From: Salegentibacter salinarum
GTDB lineage: Bacteria; Bacteroidota; Bacteroidia; Flavobacteriales; Flavobacteriaceae
NCBI RefSeq assembly: GCF_900168115.1
Contig: NZ_FUZC01000013.1
Coordinates: forward strand, 1 to 64,000
Direction of reading: 5' to 3'
DNA: 64,000 nucleotides
Shown here: positions 27,904 to 35,611 of the stretch, one piece after another
Layout: the number at the start of each line of letters is the position of its first letter
Numbering within the stretch: position 1 is the first letter of the stretch
Made by a program: the position numbers and the translations under genes
Notes under the pieces: generated by a model
The model's database searches: none
What the model was told of the DNA's origin: nothing
Seen by the model: the letters and a program-made list of their open reading frames with translations, nothing else

Positions 27904-30198
27904 ATGGCTCAGCAAGAAAATGATAAAAACAAAGAGGAGTTTTCTAACGAATCAACCAATAATTCTGAACAAACTCAGGATAAGAAAAAGTTGACCGACG
28001 AAAACAAGGAAACTAATGCAGAGGAAAATTCATTTTCTCAAAAGTCTGAAACCGAAAAAACTTCAGAAGAGAAAGATGCTGTAATTGAACCGGCAGAAAC
28101 TGCCTCTGAAATAAAATCTGAAGACGACAACCTGGAAGATGCAATGATAGCTGAAGCCGGCGATACAAAAAATACTTCAGAAGAAAATAAAGCGAGTAAG
28201 GAGCAAGACGACGATGATGATCCTCTCCTTGAAGAAAGTCGGAAGCAAACAAAACCCGAGCAGCAAAAAGTTCAAGCTGAAACCGGTGCTGAAGCTGAAG
28301 AAAATTCAGATAAATCCAGCTCTGAAAAATCAGAAGGAACCGATTCCGAAGAAGACTCTGATGAGGATGAGGAAACTTCAGAAGAAGAAGAAGGTAGAAC
28401 TTCAAAACATCACCAGGAGCATATAGACGATTCGGTTGCTGAAGATAGCGAAGATGAGACTAAGGCCGAGCGGCATGATATTCCGAAGAAAGATTATCAC
28501 GCTATGAGCAAGGAACAGCTGGTAGATGAATTTGAATCGCTGCTTAAAAAGGAAAAAGTACAGGCAATTAAAGACCACGTAATTGAAATTCGTGCGGAAT
28601 TTAATGCCAAATTCAACGAAGAAGAAGAGGAGAAAAAAGAAGAATTTCTTGCCGAGGGCGGGAATATTATAGACTTCCACTACTCTACTCCGCTCAAAAA
28701 ACGTTTTAATTCGCTTTACTTTGATTACCGCGAAAAACGCAATAATTACTACAAACAACTAAAACAAGACCTTAATAAAAACCTGGCCAAGCGCCTGGAA
28801 ATTATTGAAGAATTAAAAGGTCTCATTGATGTTGAAGAAAATATAAATACCACGTACAAGCACTTTAAAGAGCTTCAGGATCGCTGGCGTGTTGCGGGCC
28901 CAATTCCACGAGAAAAGTATAACGATGTATGGAATACTTATCATCATCACGTAGAGAATTTCTATGATTTTCTTCACTTGAATCGTGAATTCCGGGATCT
29001 GGATTTTAAACATAACCTGGACCAGAAGTTAAAAGTAATTGACCGTGCCGAAGAACTTGTGCAGGAAGACGATGTAAACCGCGCTTTCAGGGAGTTGCAA
29101 ATGCTTCACAAAATGTGGAAAGAAGAACTTGGGCCGGTTGCTAAGGAGTTCAGGGAAGACATCTGGGAGCGTTTTAGCAGCGCCACCAAACAAATTCACG
29201 ATAAGCGCCAGGAATTCTTCAATACAATGGATGAGCGGTATGAAGAGAACTGGAAGGTCAAGCAGGTGATTATTGAGAAGATTAGGGAAATCGCAGACGA
29301 AGAGTATAAAAGCCACAATAAATGGCAACAAAAAATTAAGGAAATTGAAGCGCTTCGGGAAGAATTTTTTAACGCGGGGAAAGTTCCGCGCAGTAAAAAT
29401 GAAGAAACCTGGACCGATTTTAAACAAAACGTTCGCCGATTTAACCGAAATAAAAACGCTTTCTATAAAAACCTTAAAAAGCAGCAATACGATAACCTTG
29501 AAAAGAAAAAAGAGCTTATTAAAATTGCCGAAGACAATAAAGATAGCGACGATTTTAAAACGGTAACGCCATTAATGAAGAAAATCCAGGCCGACTGGAA
29601 GAAAATTGGCCACGTACCAAGAAAAGACAGCGATAAAGTTTGGAAGCAATTTAAAGCTGCATGTAATCATTATTTTGAACGGATGCATGAAACCCGTGAC
29701 GATGAAAATAAAGAGGAATTCGAAGCTTTTGATAAGAAAAAAGAATTGCTGGAGCAAGTAAAATCTCTAGAATTAAGCGGCGATAAAAAGGAAGATCTGC
29801 CTAAGATTAAGCAATTTATTGAAGATTGGAAAAACCTTGGAAAGGTACCTTATAATAAGCGTTTTATTGAAGGTAAATTCAACAAAGCTTTAGATCAGCT
29901 TTTCAATAAATTAGATGTAGATCACACCAAAGCAGAAATGCTGAAATACGAAAACAAGGTACAGGCTTTAAATGATGCCGATGATGATAAACAACTTCGT
30001 AACGAGCATTATTTCCTAACCAAGAAAGTTGAAGAAACAAAAGCTGAAATTCGTCAGCTTGAAAATAATTTACAGTTTTTCTCTAATGTAGATGAAGACA
30101 ATCCACTGGTACAGGATGTACACAAAAATATAGCTGATCAGAAGGAACAACTGGAAGTTTGGAAAGAAAAACTTCGCAAAATCAAGTCGCTTTACTAA
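27904..30198 (+). CDS. DUF349 repeat protein with long acidic N-terminal region
   Basis: This 764-aa cytosolic protein is started here at ATG; a TTG three codons earlier is possible. Residues 1-195 are extremely rich in Glu/Asp/Ser/Lys and look disordered. The rest is helical and contains several DUF349 repeats, each with a W and a (I/V)PR motif: DRWRVAGPIPREKYN, KMWKEELGPV, FFNAGKVPRSKNEETW, DWKKIGHVPRKDSDKVW, DWKNLGKVPYNKRF. DUF349 proteins are widespread in Bacteroidota and function is unknown. The frame is intact and codon use agrees with neighbours. Confidence 0.9.
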   Translation: MAQQENDKNKEEFSNESTNNSEQTQDKKKLTDENKETNAEENSFSQKSETEKTSEEKDAVIEPAETASEIKSEDDNLEDAMIAEAGDTKNTSEENKASKEQDDDDDPLLEESRKQTKPEQQKVQAETGAEAEENSDKSSSEKSEGTDSEEDSDEDEETSEEEEGRTSKHHQEHIDDSVAEDSEDETKAERHDIPKKDYHAMSKEQLVDEFESLLKKEKVQAIKDHVIEIRAEFNAKFNEEEEEKKEEFLAEGGNIIDFHYSTPLKKRFNSLYFDYREKRNNYYKQLKQDLNKNLAKRLEIIEELKGLIDVEENINTTYKHFKELQDRWRVAGPIPREKYNDVWNTYHHHVENFYDFLHLNREFRDLDFKHNLDQKLKVIDRAEELVQEDDVNRAFRELQMLHKMWKEELGPVAKEFREDIWERFSSATKQIHDKRQEFFNTMDERYEENWKVKQVIIEKIREIADEEYKSHNKWQQKIKEIEALREEFFNAGKVPRSKNEETWTDFKQNVRRFNRNKNAFYKNLKKQQYDNLEKKKELIKIAEDNKDSDDFKTVTPLMKKIQADWKKIGHVPRKDSDKVWKQFKAACNHYFERMHETRDDENKEEFEAFDKKKELLEQVKSLELSGDKKEDLPKIKQFIEDWKNLGKVPYNKRFIEGKFNKALDQLFNKLDVDHTKAEMLKYENKVQALNDADDDKQLRNEHYFLTKKVEETKAEIRQLENNLQFFSNVDEDNPLVQDVHKNIADQKEQLEVWKEKLRKIKSLY

Positions 30199-30209
30199 CA
30201 GAAGCGATT

Positions 30210-30836
30210 ATGAAATGTATTCTTTGCGGAGGTTCTACTAAAGAGTTTTGGAAAAGTAAGAAGAGGGAATTTGTTGAATGCACCAATTGCGGTGGCATTC
30301 AACTTTTACCCGAATTCTATATTTCCAAAAAAGCCGAGGAAGACCGATATCTCACCCATAATAACGACGTAGAAGATGCCAGGTACCAGGATTTTGTGAG
30401 CCCGATAACTTCACGAATTTTAAAGGAATTTACTCCAAAGCATAAAGGCCTTGATTATGGCTGTGGCACTGGCCCGGTTGTTACTACCGAATTAGAAAAA
30501 GAAGGATATTTTGTTACTCTTTACGATCCCTTTTTTCACCCTAATACCGAAGTCTTAAAGGCTACATACGATTTTATAATTTGCTGTGAAGTGATGGAGC
30601 ATTTTTACGAGCCAAAGCGAGAATTCAGCGAATTAGCACGAAGATTAAATTTGGAAGGGAAATTGTATTGCAAAACTTCAATTTATTCTGAAGAAATAGA
30701 TTTTGATAACTGGTATTATAAAAATGATCCTACCCACGTATTTTTTTACACGGCAAATTGCCTGGAATGGATAAAAAGTAACCTGGGGTTTTCAGCATTG
30801 GAAATTCATCCTACTGTAATTGTTTTTTATAAGTAG
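30210..30836 (+). CDS. Class I SAM-dependent methyltransferase with N-terminal zinc ribbon
   Basis: A 208-aa protein starting at MKCILCGGS; a longer frame to 30159 runs inside the DUF349 gene and is unlikely. The N-terminus has two CxxC pairs (CILC at residues 3-6 and CTNCGG near 25), a zinc-ribbon. The SAM domain follows, with LDYGCGTGP near residue 78, EVMEHFYEP near 127 (acidic post-motif) and KTSIY near 155. The cytoplasmic substrate is unknown; similar CxxC methyltransferases act on small molecules or sugars. It begins 11 nt after the DUF349 stop. Confidence 0.85.
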   Translation: MKCILCGGSTKEFWKSKKREFVECTNCGGIQLLPEFYISKKAEEDRYLTHNNDVEDARYQDFVSPITSRILKEFTPKHKGLDYGCGTGPVVTTELEKEGYFVTLYDPFFHPNTEVLKATYDFIICCEVMEHFYEPKREFSELARRLNLEGKLYCKTSIYSEEIDFDNWYYKNDPTHVFFYTANCLEWIKSNLGFSALEIHPTVIVFYK

Positions 30837-30839
30837 TAA

Positions 30840-31613
30840 TTACAACAGCTTAGCCTCATTCCAAAAAACATCCATTTCAGCTAAAGTCATATCTTTTAAA
30901 GCTTTATTTTGTCCTTTTGCTTTACCTTCTAAATACTGAAACCGGGTGATAAACTTCTTATTAGTACGTTCCAGAGCGTTTTCCGGATTAATATCAAGGA
31001 AACGGGCATAATTGATCATAGAGAACATTACATCCCCAAATTCAGCTTCTATTTTATCTTTATTATCTGTATTTATTTCGTGCTGTAATTCTCCCAATTC
31101 TTCCTGGAGTTTCTCAAAAACCTGCTCCGGTTTTTCCCAGTCAAAACCCACCCCCGCTACTTTCTCCTGAATCCTGCTGGCCTTTACCACTGCCGGTAAA
31201 GAGCGCGGCACTCCTTCTAAAACACTGGTTTTGCCTTCTTTCAATTTTAGATTTTCCCAGTTCTTCTTCACTTCTTCTTCATCTGCAACTTCAACATCTC
31301 CGTAAATATGTGGGTGCCGAGCGATCAACTTATCACAAATTCCATTGGCAACATCGGCGATATCAAAATCTTCGGTTTCACTTCCAATTTTTGCATAAAA
31401 TACAAGGTGAAGTAAAACATCGCCCAGCTCCTTTCGCACTTCTTCTAGGTCTTTATCCAAAATCGCATCACCAAGTTCATAGGTTTCCTCAATGGTAAGA
31501 TGCCGCAGCGATTCCATGGTTTGTTTTCTATCCCAGGGACATTGTTCCCTAAGCTCATCCATAATAGTTAACAATCTATCAAATGCCTTTAGCTGCTCTT
31601 CTCTGGAATTCAT
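30840..31613 (-). CDS. mazG: MazG nucleoside triphosphate pyrophosphohydrolase
   Basis: The 257-aa protein is started at MNSREEQLKAFDRLL; the frame extends 35 codons upstream but into non-conserved sequence. It has two all-alpha NTP-PPase units. The first has EQCPWDRKQTMESLRHLTIE with EETYELGDAI near residue 40 and the metal helix ELGDVLLHLVFYA near 61. The second has ELGELQHEI near 175 and EFGDVMFSMINYAR near 190. MazG hydrolyses (d)NTPs to monophosphates, clears aberrant nucleotides and can lower (p)ppGpp effects. It is convergent with the methyltransferase gene, 3 nt apart. Confidence 0.93.
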   Translation of the reverse strand: MNSREEQLKAFDRLLTIMDELREQCPWDRKQTMESLRHLTIEETYELGDAILDKDLEEVRKELGDVLLHLVFYAKIGSETEDFDIADVANGICDKLIARHPHIYGDVEVADEEEVKKNWENLKLKEGKTSVLEGVPRSLPAVVKASRIQEKVAGVGFDWEKPEQVFEKLQEELGELQHEINTDNKDKIEAEFGDVMFSMINYARFLDINPENALERTNKKFITRFQYLEGKAKGQNKALKDMTLAEMDVFWNEAKLL

Positions 31614-31737
31614 ATTAGAAATTTTTAAACGTAAAAATAAGGATTGATTTGAGGCTTTTAGAAGCTTTATTAAAAAAAATATAGTTACTGGATTCCGGTT
31701 AGATACTGAAACAATCACAATTGTCTAAAGTAGGTTT

Positions 31738-31840
31738 CGTCACGCTGAACCTACCCGTCCGTTCAGGCGGGTTTATTTCAGGATTTAAAATGTTTGGACT
31801 TAACACATGTTAGATACCGAAATAAGTTCAGCATCACGTG
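31738..31840. repeat. CGTCA-family intergenic repeat copy
   Basis: Starts CGTCACGCTGAACCTACCCG, contains a CCCGTCCGTTCAGGCGGG hairpin, TTTCAGGAT, TGTTAGATACC, and ends AAGTTCAGCATCACG. It has the same parts as the copy at 35395-35496 but no outer terminator stem. Confidence 0.6.
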
Positions 31841-31858
31841 GGTTATAAATAACTCCAT

Positions 31859-31885
31859 AAAAAAAGCCTTCAGAAAACTGAAGGC
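31859..31885 (-). terminator. Terminator of the tRNA-His transcript
   Basis: GCCTTCAG and CTGAAGGC form a perfect 8-bp stem around AAAA; on the minus strand it is followed by a run of seven T. It lies 11 nt behind the tRNA 3' end. Confidence 0.88.
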
Positions 31886-31896
31886 TTGAATAAAGG

Positions 31897-31971
31897 GGTG
31901 GAAGACCGGGTTCGAACCGGCGACCTCCGGAACCACAATCCGGCGCTCTAACCAGCTGAGCTACAACCACC
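31897..31971 (-). tRNA. tRNA-His (anticodon GTG)
   Basis: Read from 31971, the extra G(-1) is followed by GTGGTTG, the D-arm TAGCTCAGCTGGTTAGAGC, the anticodon arm CCGGATTGTGGTTCCGG with anticodon GTG, and the T-arm GCCGGTTCGAACCCGGT. The G(-1) opposite a C discriminator is diagnostic of tRNA-His. CCA is not fully encoded. The acceptor stem GTGGTTG/CTTCCAC leaves two adjacent U-U oppositions (5-68 and 6-67). Confidence 0.95.
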
Positions 31972-32115
31972 ATTTTAATTGCGGTTGCAAATGTAGGTTA
32001 TTTTAGCTATTTCCCAAAGAAAAATTTTCAATATTAGAATGAATTTTAGTGCTATTTACTGTAAATAAAGCTAAGAAGCTTCAAATTAAATAATTAGCAA
32101 AAACTAAAATTAATT

Positions 32116-32832
32116 TTAGATTAAATCGAAAATGGAATCTACCGCCGGGTAGCGCTCTACCGTAAAACCTTCGGCGTGTTCTGTGTTAATTAACCGGCCA
32201 AGATCTCTCGCCCTGTAATTAATACTATCCAAAAAGTTACTGCTGGAAATTGGGGTTTCAGGCTCATTGGAATCCTGATCGTAAAACTGGGTTTTATAAG
32301 CTAAAACCGATTCCATTTTTTTATCCATATACCCCGAAATATCCACGACCACATCGGGTTTTAAATTTTTCCACTGGATATAATGATAAACGTGTTTTGG
32401 GCGCCAGGCCTCCTGACTTTTCCTATCAACAATAGTTTCTATTTTGCGCAATCCGCTTAAAAAACAAGCATCACTTACCAACTTTGCCCCTTTTCCATGG
32501 TCGATATGCCTGTCGTCTACCGCATTGCATAAAACAATCTCGGGACGAAAACGTCGCAATATCTTTATAACCTCCAGTTTATGTGCGGTGTTAATTTCAA
32601 AAAAAGCATCGCTAAATTCCAGGTTTTCCCTAACCGAAACTCCCAAAATTTTTGCCGCTTCATTTGCTTCTTTATCACGGGTTTCAGCAGTTCCACGCGT
32701 GCCCATTTCGCCACGGGTAAGATCTAAAATCCCCACCTTTTTCCCTCTGTCTACTTCCTTTGCAATAGTACCCGAACAACTTAATTCCACATCGTCTGGA
32801 TGTGAGCCTATAGCCAATATATCTAGTTTCAT
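32116..32832 (-). CDS. bshB1: Bacillithiol biosynthesis deacetylase BshB1
   Basis: A 238-aa zinc LmbE/PIG-L-type N-deacetylase. Its metal motif is GSHPDDVELSCSGTI at residues 8-22, followed by DLTRGEMGTRGT near 37 and DDRHIDHGK near 107 with the third ligand. BshB1 removes the acetyl group from GlcNAc-malate, the second step of bacillithiol synthesis, the low-molecular-weight thiol used by Bacteroidota and Bacillota. bshA and bshC are not in the window. The stop lies 145 nt downstream, in transcription direction, from no further gene before tRNA-His. Confidence 0.93.
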   Translation of the reverse strand: MKLDILAIGSHPDDVELSCSGTIAKEVDRGKKVGILDLTRGEMGTRGTAETRDKEANEAAKILGVSVRENLEFSDAFFEINTAHKLEVIKILRRFRPEIVLCNAVDDRHIDHGKGAKLVSDACFLSGLRKIETIVDRKSQEAWRPKHVYHYIQWKNLKPDVVVDISGYMDKKMESVLAYKTQFYDQDSNEPETPISSSNFLDSINYRARDLGRLINTEHAEGFTVERYPAVDSIFDLI

Positions 32833-32845
32833 AATTAATTTTTAG

Positions 32846-32920
32846 TCATTTCCGTGAAGACGGAAATCTATTTTATCATTTCCGTCCCGAAAAAATCGGG
32901 ATAAACTGCGACGGAAATCT
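32846..32920. repeat. Tandem pair of TTTCCGT...ACGGAAA hairpins
   Basis: Two adjacent inverted repeats: ATTTCCGTGAAGACGGAAAT, and a second ATTTCCGT/ACGGAAAT pair separated by a nested CCCGAAAAAATCGGG stem. The unit TCATTTCCGT recurs at the same spacing, so this is a duplicated REP-like element between bshB1 and the gene upstream of it. Confidence 0.65.
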
Positions 32921-32941
32921 AACTTTAAGTTAAAAAATATT

Positions 32942-34096
32942 CTATCCCCTAACCACTTTCAGCGCTTGTTCAAGATCTTCCATTAAATCTTCTTTTTCTT
33001 CAATTCCTACCGAAAATCGCATTAATCCGTCTCTAATTCCTTGGGCTTCCCGTTCTTCGGGAGTTAGCAACCCGTGTGAGGTTTTTGATGGTGATAAGAT
33101 GGTAGATTCTACGCCGGCAAGGCTCATAGAAGATTTTATCAATTTTAATTTCTTCTGAAAGAGATCAAAATCGAGTCCGTCGCGTAATTCAAAAGACATC
33201 ATTCCACCAAAACCTTTCATTTGAGATTTTGCCAGTTCGTGATCTGGGTGCGATTCCAATCCGGGATAATAAACCCTGGAAATATCTTCGTGTTTCTCTA
33301 GGAAACGGGCTAACTCCAACGCATTTTCATTTTGAGCTTTTACGCGTAATCCCATTGTTTTTAAACTACGTTCCAGCATCCACACGGTAAAATCGCTTAA
33401 ACTTCCTCCAAAATTCTTAGCCAGCTGAAAAATCTTATCTAAATGCTCTTCAGAAGCAATAGCTGTTCCTGCAAGAATATCACTATGCCCGCCCATATAT
33501 TTGGTAGCCGAATGTAAAACCACATCAATTCCAAAATCTATAGGATTCTGATTCACCGGTGAAGCAAAAGTATTATCTATCATACTCACCAGATTATGCT
33601 TTTTGGCCATTTCTGCAATCGCTTTAATGTCAGTTACGGTAAGCAATGGATTTGAAGGTGTTTCAATATAAATCACCTTCGTGTTTTCTTTAATTTCGGC
33701 TTCAAAAGATTCTGGTTTAGAGTCTTTTGTAAAGGTAAATTCAATTCCGAATTTTTCAAATTCTTCGGTAACTAAATTACTGGTTCCGCCGTAAAGTGTA
33801 TTCTGAAAAACAACGTGATCCCCTTTTTGCGCGAAAGCCATAAGCGCAGTACTTACCGCGGCCATCCCACTTCCGAAGATCAAGGCGGCTTCCCCGTGTT
33901 CCAGGGCTGCCATTTTTTGCGCCAGGGCTACCTGGTTTGGGGTATTAAAATATCTTGGGTAACGCTTCACCTCCACACCTTCAAAGGCATAAGAGGTTGC
34001 CATATATAATGGCGAAATCGCGCCTTTAAATTGTTTGTCTTCCAGCTCACCGCTATGTGTGCAAATCGTATTTATTCCGGGATGTTTCTTTGTCAT
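32942..34096 (-). CDS. Trans-sulfuration PLP enzyme (cystathionine gamma-synthase / methionine gamma-lyase type)
   Basis: This 384-aa protein is started at ATG (MTKKHPGINTICTHSGE); a TTG five codons upstream is less likely. Cys/Met metabolism PLP-family signatures are present: YATSYAFEG-like start, FGSGMAAVSTALMAF near residue 80, IETPSNPLL near 153, and the Schiff-base lysine in HSATKYMGGHSDILAG near 205. The chemistry is gamma-elimination or gamma-replacement on homoserine derivatives, cystathionine or methionine. The residues that separate synthase from lyase cannot be judged confidently by eye. A tandem hairpin repeat separates it from bshB1. Confidence 0.9.
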   Translation of the reverse strand: MTKKHPGINTICTHSGELEDKQFKGAISPLYMATSYAFEGVEVKRYPRYFNTPNQVALAQKMAALEHGEAALIFGSGMAAVSTALMAFAQKGDHVVFQNTLYGGTSNLVTEEFEKFGIEFTFTKDSKPESFEAEIKENTKVIYIETPSNPLLTVTDIKAIAEMAKKHNLVSMIDNTFASPVNQNPIDFGIDVVLHSATKYMGGHSDILAGTAIASEEHLDKIFQLAKNFGGSLSDFTVWMLERSLKTMGLRVKAQNENALELARFLEKHEDISRVYYPGLESHPDHELAKSQMKGFGGMMSFELRDGLDFDLFQKKLKLIKSSMSLAGVESTILSPSKTSHGLLTPEEREAQGIRDGLMRFSVGIEEKEDLMEDLEQALKVVRG

Positions 34097-34276
34097 TTTT
34101 AAAGCTTTCAAAATTCGCCCTAATGTAAAAAGAAATATTCTAAATGTCCTGTGTTTTTAGGCTGTTTCCTATTACGAAGTTTTCCAAATTCAAACAGAAG
34201 TTAAATTAAGTTAAACCAATACCGGGATTTAATATTAGCTTCTCTATTCTTTATCTTTAAGAAAAAATGTATTGAT

Positions 34277-35332
34277 ATGAGTGAAGTAAAAGCATACGGC
34301 GCGCAATCCAGCGATGCCGATTTAAAAGAACTCAACATTGAACGCAGGGAAATGACCGCAGACGATGTTCAAATTGAAATAGAATATTGCGGCGTTTGCC
34401 ACAGCGATATCCATCAGGTTAGAAACGACTGGAAGAATTCCAAATATCCCGTGGTACCGGGCCACGAAATTATTGGTCGTGTAACCCGGGTTGGAAAAAA
34501 CGTAAGTAATTTTAAAAAAGGAGATCTTGTTGGCGTTGGATGTATGGTAGACTCCTGCCAGGAGTGCGATTCCTGCAAGGAAGACCTGGAGCAATTTTGC
34601 GAAAAAGGAGCCACGCTAACCTACAACAGTAAAGACAAGCATTTAGGCGGACATACTTTTGGTGGTTATTCTGAGCAAATCGTGGTAGATAAAGAATTTG
34701 TACTTAGAATTCCAGAGAATATAGATGCAAAAGCAACCGCTCCCCTACTTTGCGCCGGAATTACTACTTATTCTCCCCTTCGCCACTGGAATGTAAAAAA
34801 AGGAGATAAGGTTGGTGTAATTGGCCTTGGCGGACTTGGTCATATGGGAGTAAAGTTTGCCGCTGCTTTAGGAGCGCATGTAGTGATGATCACTACTTCG
34901 CCTTCAAAATCGGAAGACGCGAAGAAACTGGGAGCTGATGAAGTTTTAGTTTCAAAGAATGAAGATGATATGAAAAAACAAGCCGGATCTTTCGATTTTC
35001 TTCTGAATACCGTACCGGTTGGTCACGATATAAATCCCTACATCGCTTTATTGAAAAGAGATGCCACTATGGTTTTGGTTGGCGCGATAGAACCTCTTGA
35101 TCCTGTTCACGGCGGTGGGTTGATTGGTGGGCGTAAACGCATTGCCGGTTCGGTGATTGGCGGCATCAAAGAAACTCAGGAAATGCTAGATTTCTGTGGT
35201 GAGCATAATATTGTTTCAGATATTGAAATGATAGATATACAAAATATCAACGAAGCTTACGAGCGTGTGGTGAATTCTGATGTAAAATATCGTTTTGTGA
35301 TTGATATGAAGTCGCTGAAGAATCAAAATTAG
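34277..35332 (+). CDS. Zinc-dependent NAD(P) alcohol dehydrogenase (cinnamyl-alcohol/YahK type)
   Basis: A 351-aa MDR-superfamily oxidoreductase. Catalytic zinc ligands are in CGVCHSDIH near residue 37 and GHEIIGRV near 59. The structural zinc loop has four cysteines (CQECDSCKEDLEQFC near 93). The Rossmann motif GLGGLGHMGVKFA near residue 179 has the spacing of the cinnamyl-alcohol dehydrogenase subfamily, which prefers NADPH and reduces aldehydes. Physiological substrate unknown; aldehyde detoxification is the usual role. It is transcribed alone, with a repeat-bearing stem-loop behind it. Confidence 0.93.
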   Translation: MSEVKAYGAQSSDADLKELNIERREMTADDVQIEIEYCGVCHSDIHQVRNDWKNSKYPVVPGHEIIGRVTRVGKNVSNFKKGDLVGVGCMVDSCQECDSCKEDLEQFCEKGATLTYNSKDKHLGGHTFGGYSEQIVVDKEFVLRIPENIDAKATAPLLCAGITTYSPLRHWNVKKGDKVGVIGLGGLGHMGVKFAAALGAHVVMITTSPSKSEDAKKLGADEVLVSKNEDDMKKQAGSFDFLLNTVPVGHDINPYIALLKRDATMVLVGAIEPLDPVHGGGLIGGRKRIAGSVIGGIKETQEMLDFCGEHNIVSDIEMIDIQNINEAYERVVNSDVKYRFVIDMKSLKNQN

Positions 35333-35365
35333 GACCTTCAGTTTTACTTAATTCTAAACTATTAC

Positions 35366-35521
35366 AAAGGCTGACTGAAAATGATTTTTCCAGGCGTCAT
35401 CCTGAACCAGCCCGTCCGGCCAGACGGGCTGGTTTCAGGATCTAACATGATTTAAGCAAGTATTGTGTTAGAAGCTTAACTAAGTTTAGCTTGACGGACC
35501 AAGTATATTAAGTCAGCCTTT
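35366..35521 (+). terminator. Long stem-loop terminator with a 102-bp CGTCA...TGACG repeat in the loop
   Basis: The outer perfect 11-bp stem AAAGGCTGACT (35366-35376) pairs with AGTCAGCCTTT (35511-35521) and runs into T5. The loop contains element 35395-35496, which starts CGTCA, ends TGACG, and includes the near-perfect nested hairpin CATCCTGAACCAGCCCGTC / GACGGGCTGGTTTCAGGAT. The outer arms share AAAGGCTG with the stem at 4931. Confidence 0.65.
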
Positions 35522-35535
35522 TTGTTTTCCTGAAA

Positions 35536-35562
35536 AAGCCGGTTTTCCCGGCTTAGTTTTTA
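35536..35562 (+). terminator. Short GC-rich hairpin with T-run
   Basis: AAGCCGG TTTTC CCGGCTT followed by AGTTTTTAT. It is the second possible stop for the alcohol dehydrogenase transcript, 15 nt after the repeat-bearing stem, and lies just before the hut promoter box. Confidence 0.7.
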
Positions 35563-35568
35563 TATTTG
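35561..35568 (+). promoter_or_regulatory. Probable -7 box of the hutIG operon
   Basis: TATATTTG matches TAnnTTTG. It begins directly after the hairpin at 35536 and lies 44 nt before the hutI ATG. Confidence 0.45.
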
Positions 35569-35611
35569 TTTAACCCGATTTCAATAGAAAACAGACATAA
35601 AACTAACCAGA

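Noticed and set aside
28013-29757. Several long antisense frames within the DUF349 gene
   Set aside because: They mirror the Glu/Lys-rich coding strand and yield Leu/Phe-rich products without start signals.
30159-30209. Longer start of the SAM methyltransferase
   Set aside because: The extension lies inside the DUF349 gene and removes the CxxC protein start; ATG at 30210 fits the family better.
31614-31718. N-terminal extension of MazG
   Set aside because: 35 residues without family similarity; the family starts near MNSREEQLKAF.
31859-31885. Hairpin first considered as part of the CGTCA repeat
   Set aside because: It is a plain 8-bp terminator of tRNA-His with its T-run on the minus strand.
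32846-32920. Possible CRISPR repeats (repeated TTTCCGT units)
   Set aside because: Only two units, self-complementary, no spacers of constant length and no cas genes.
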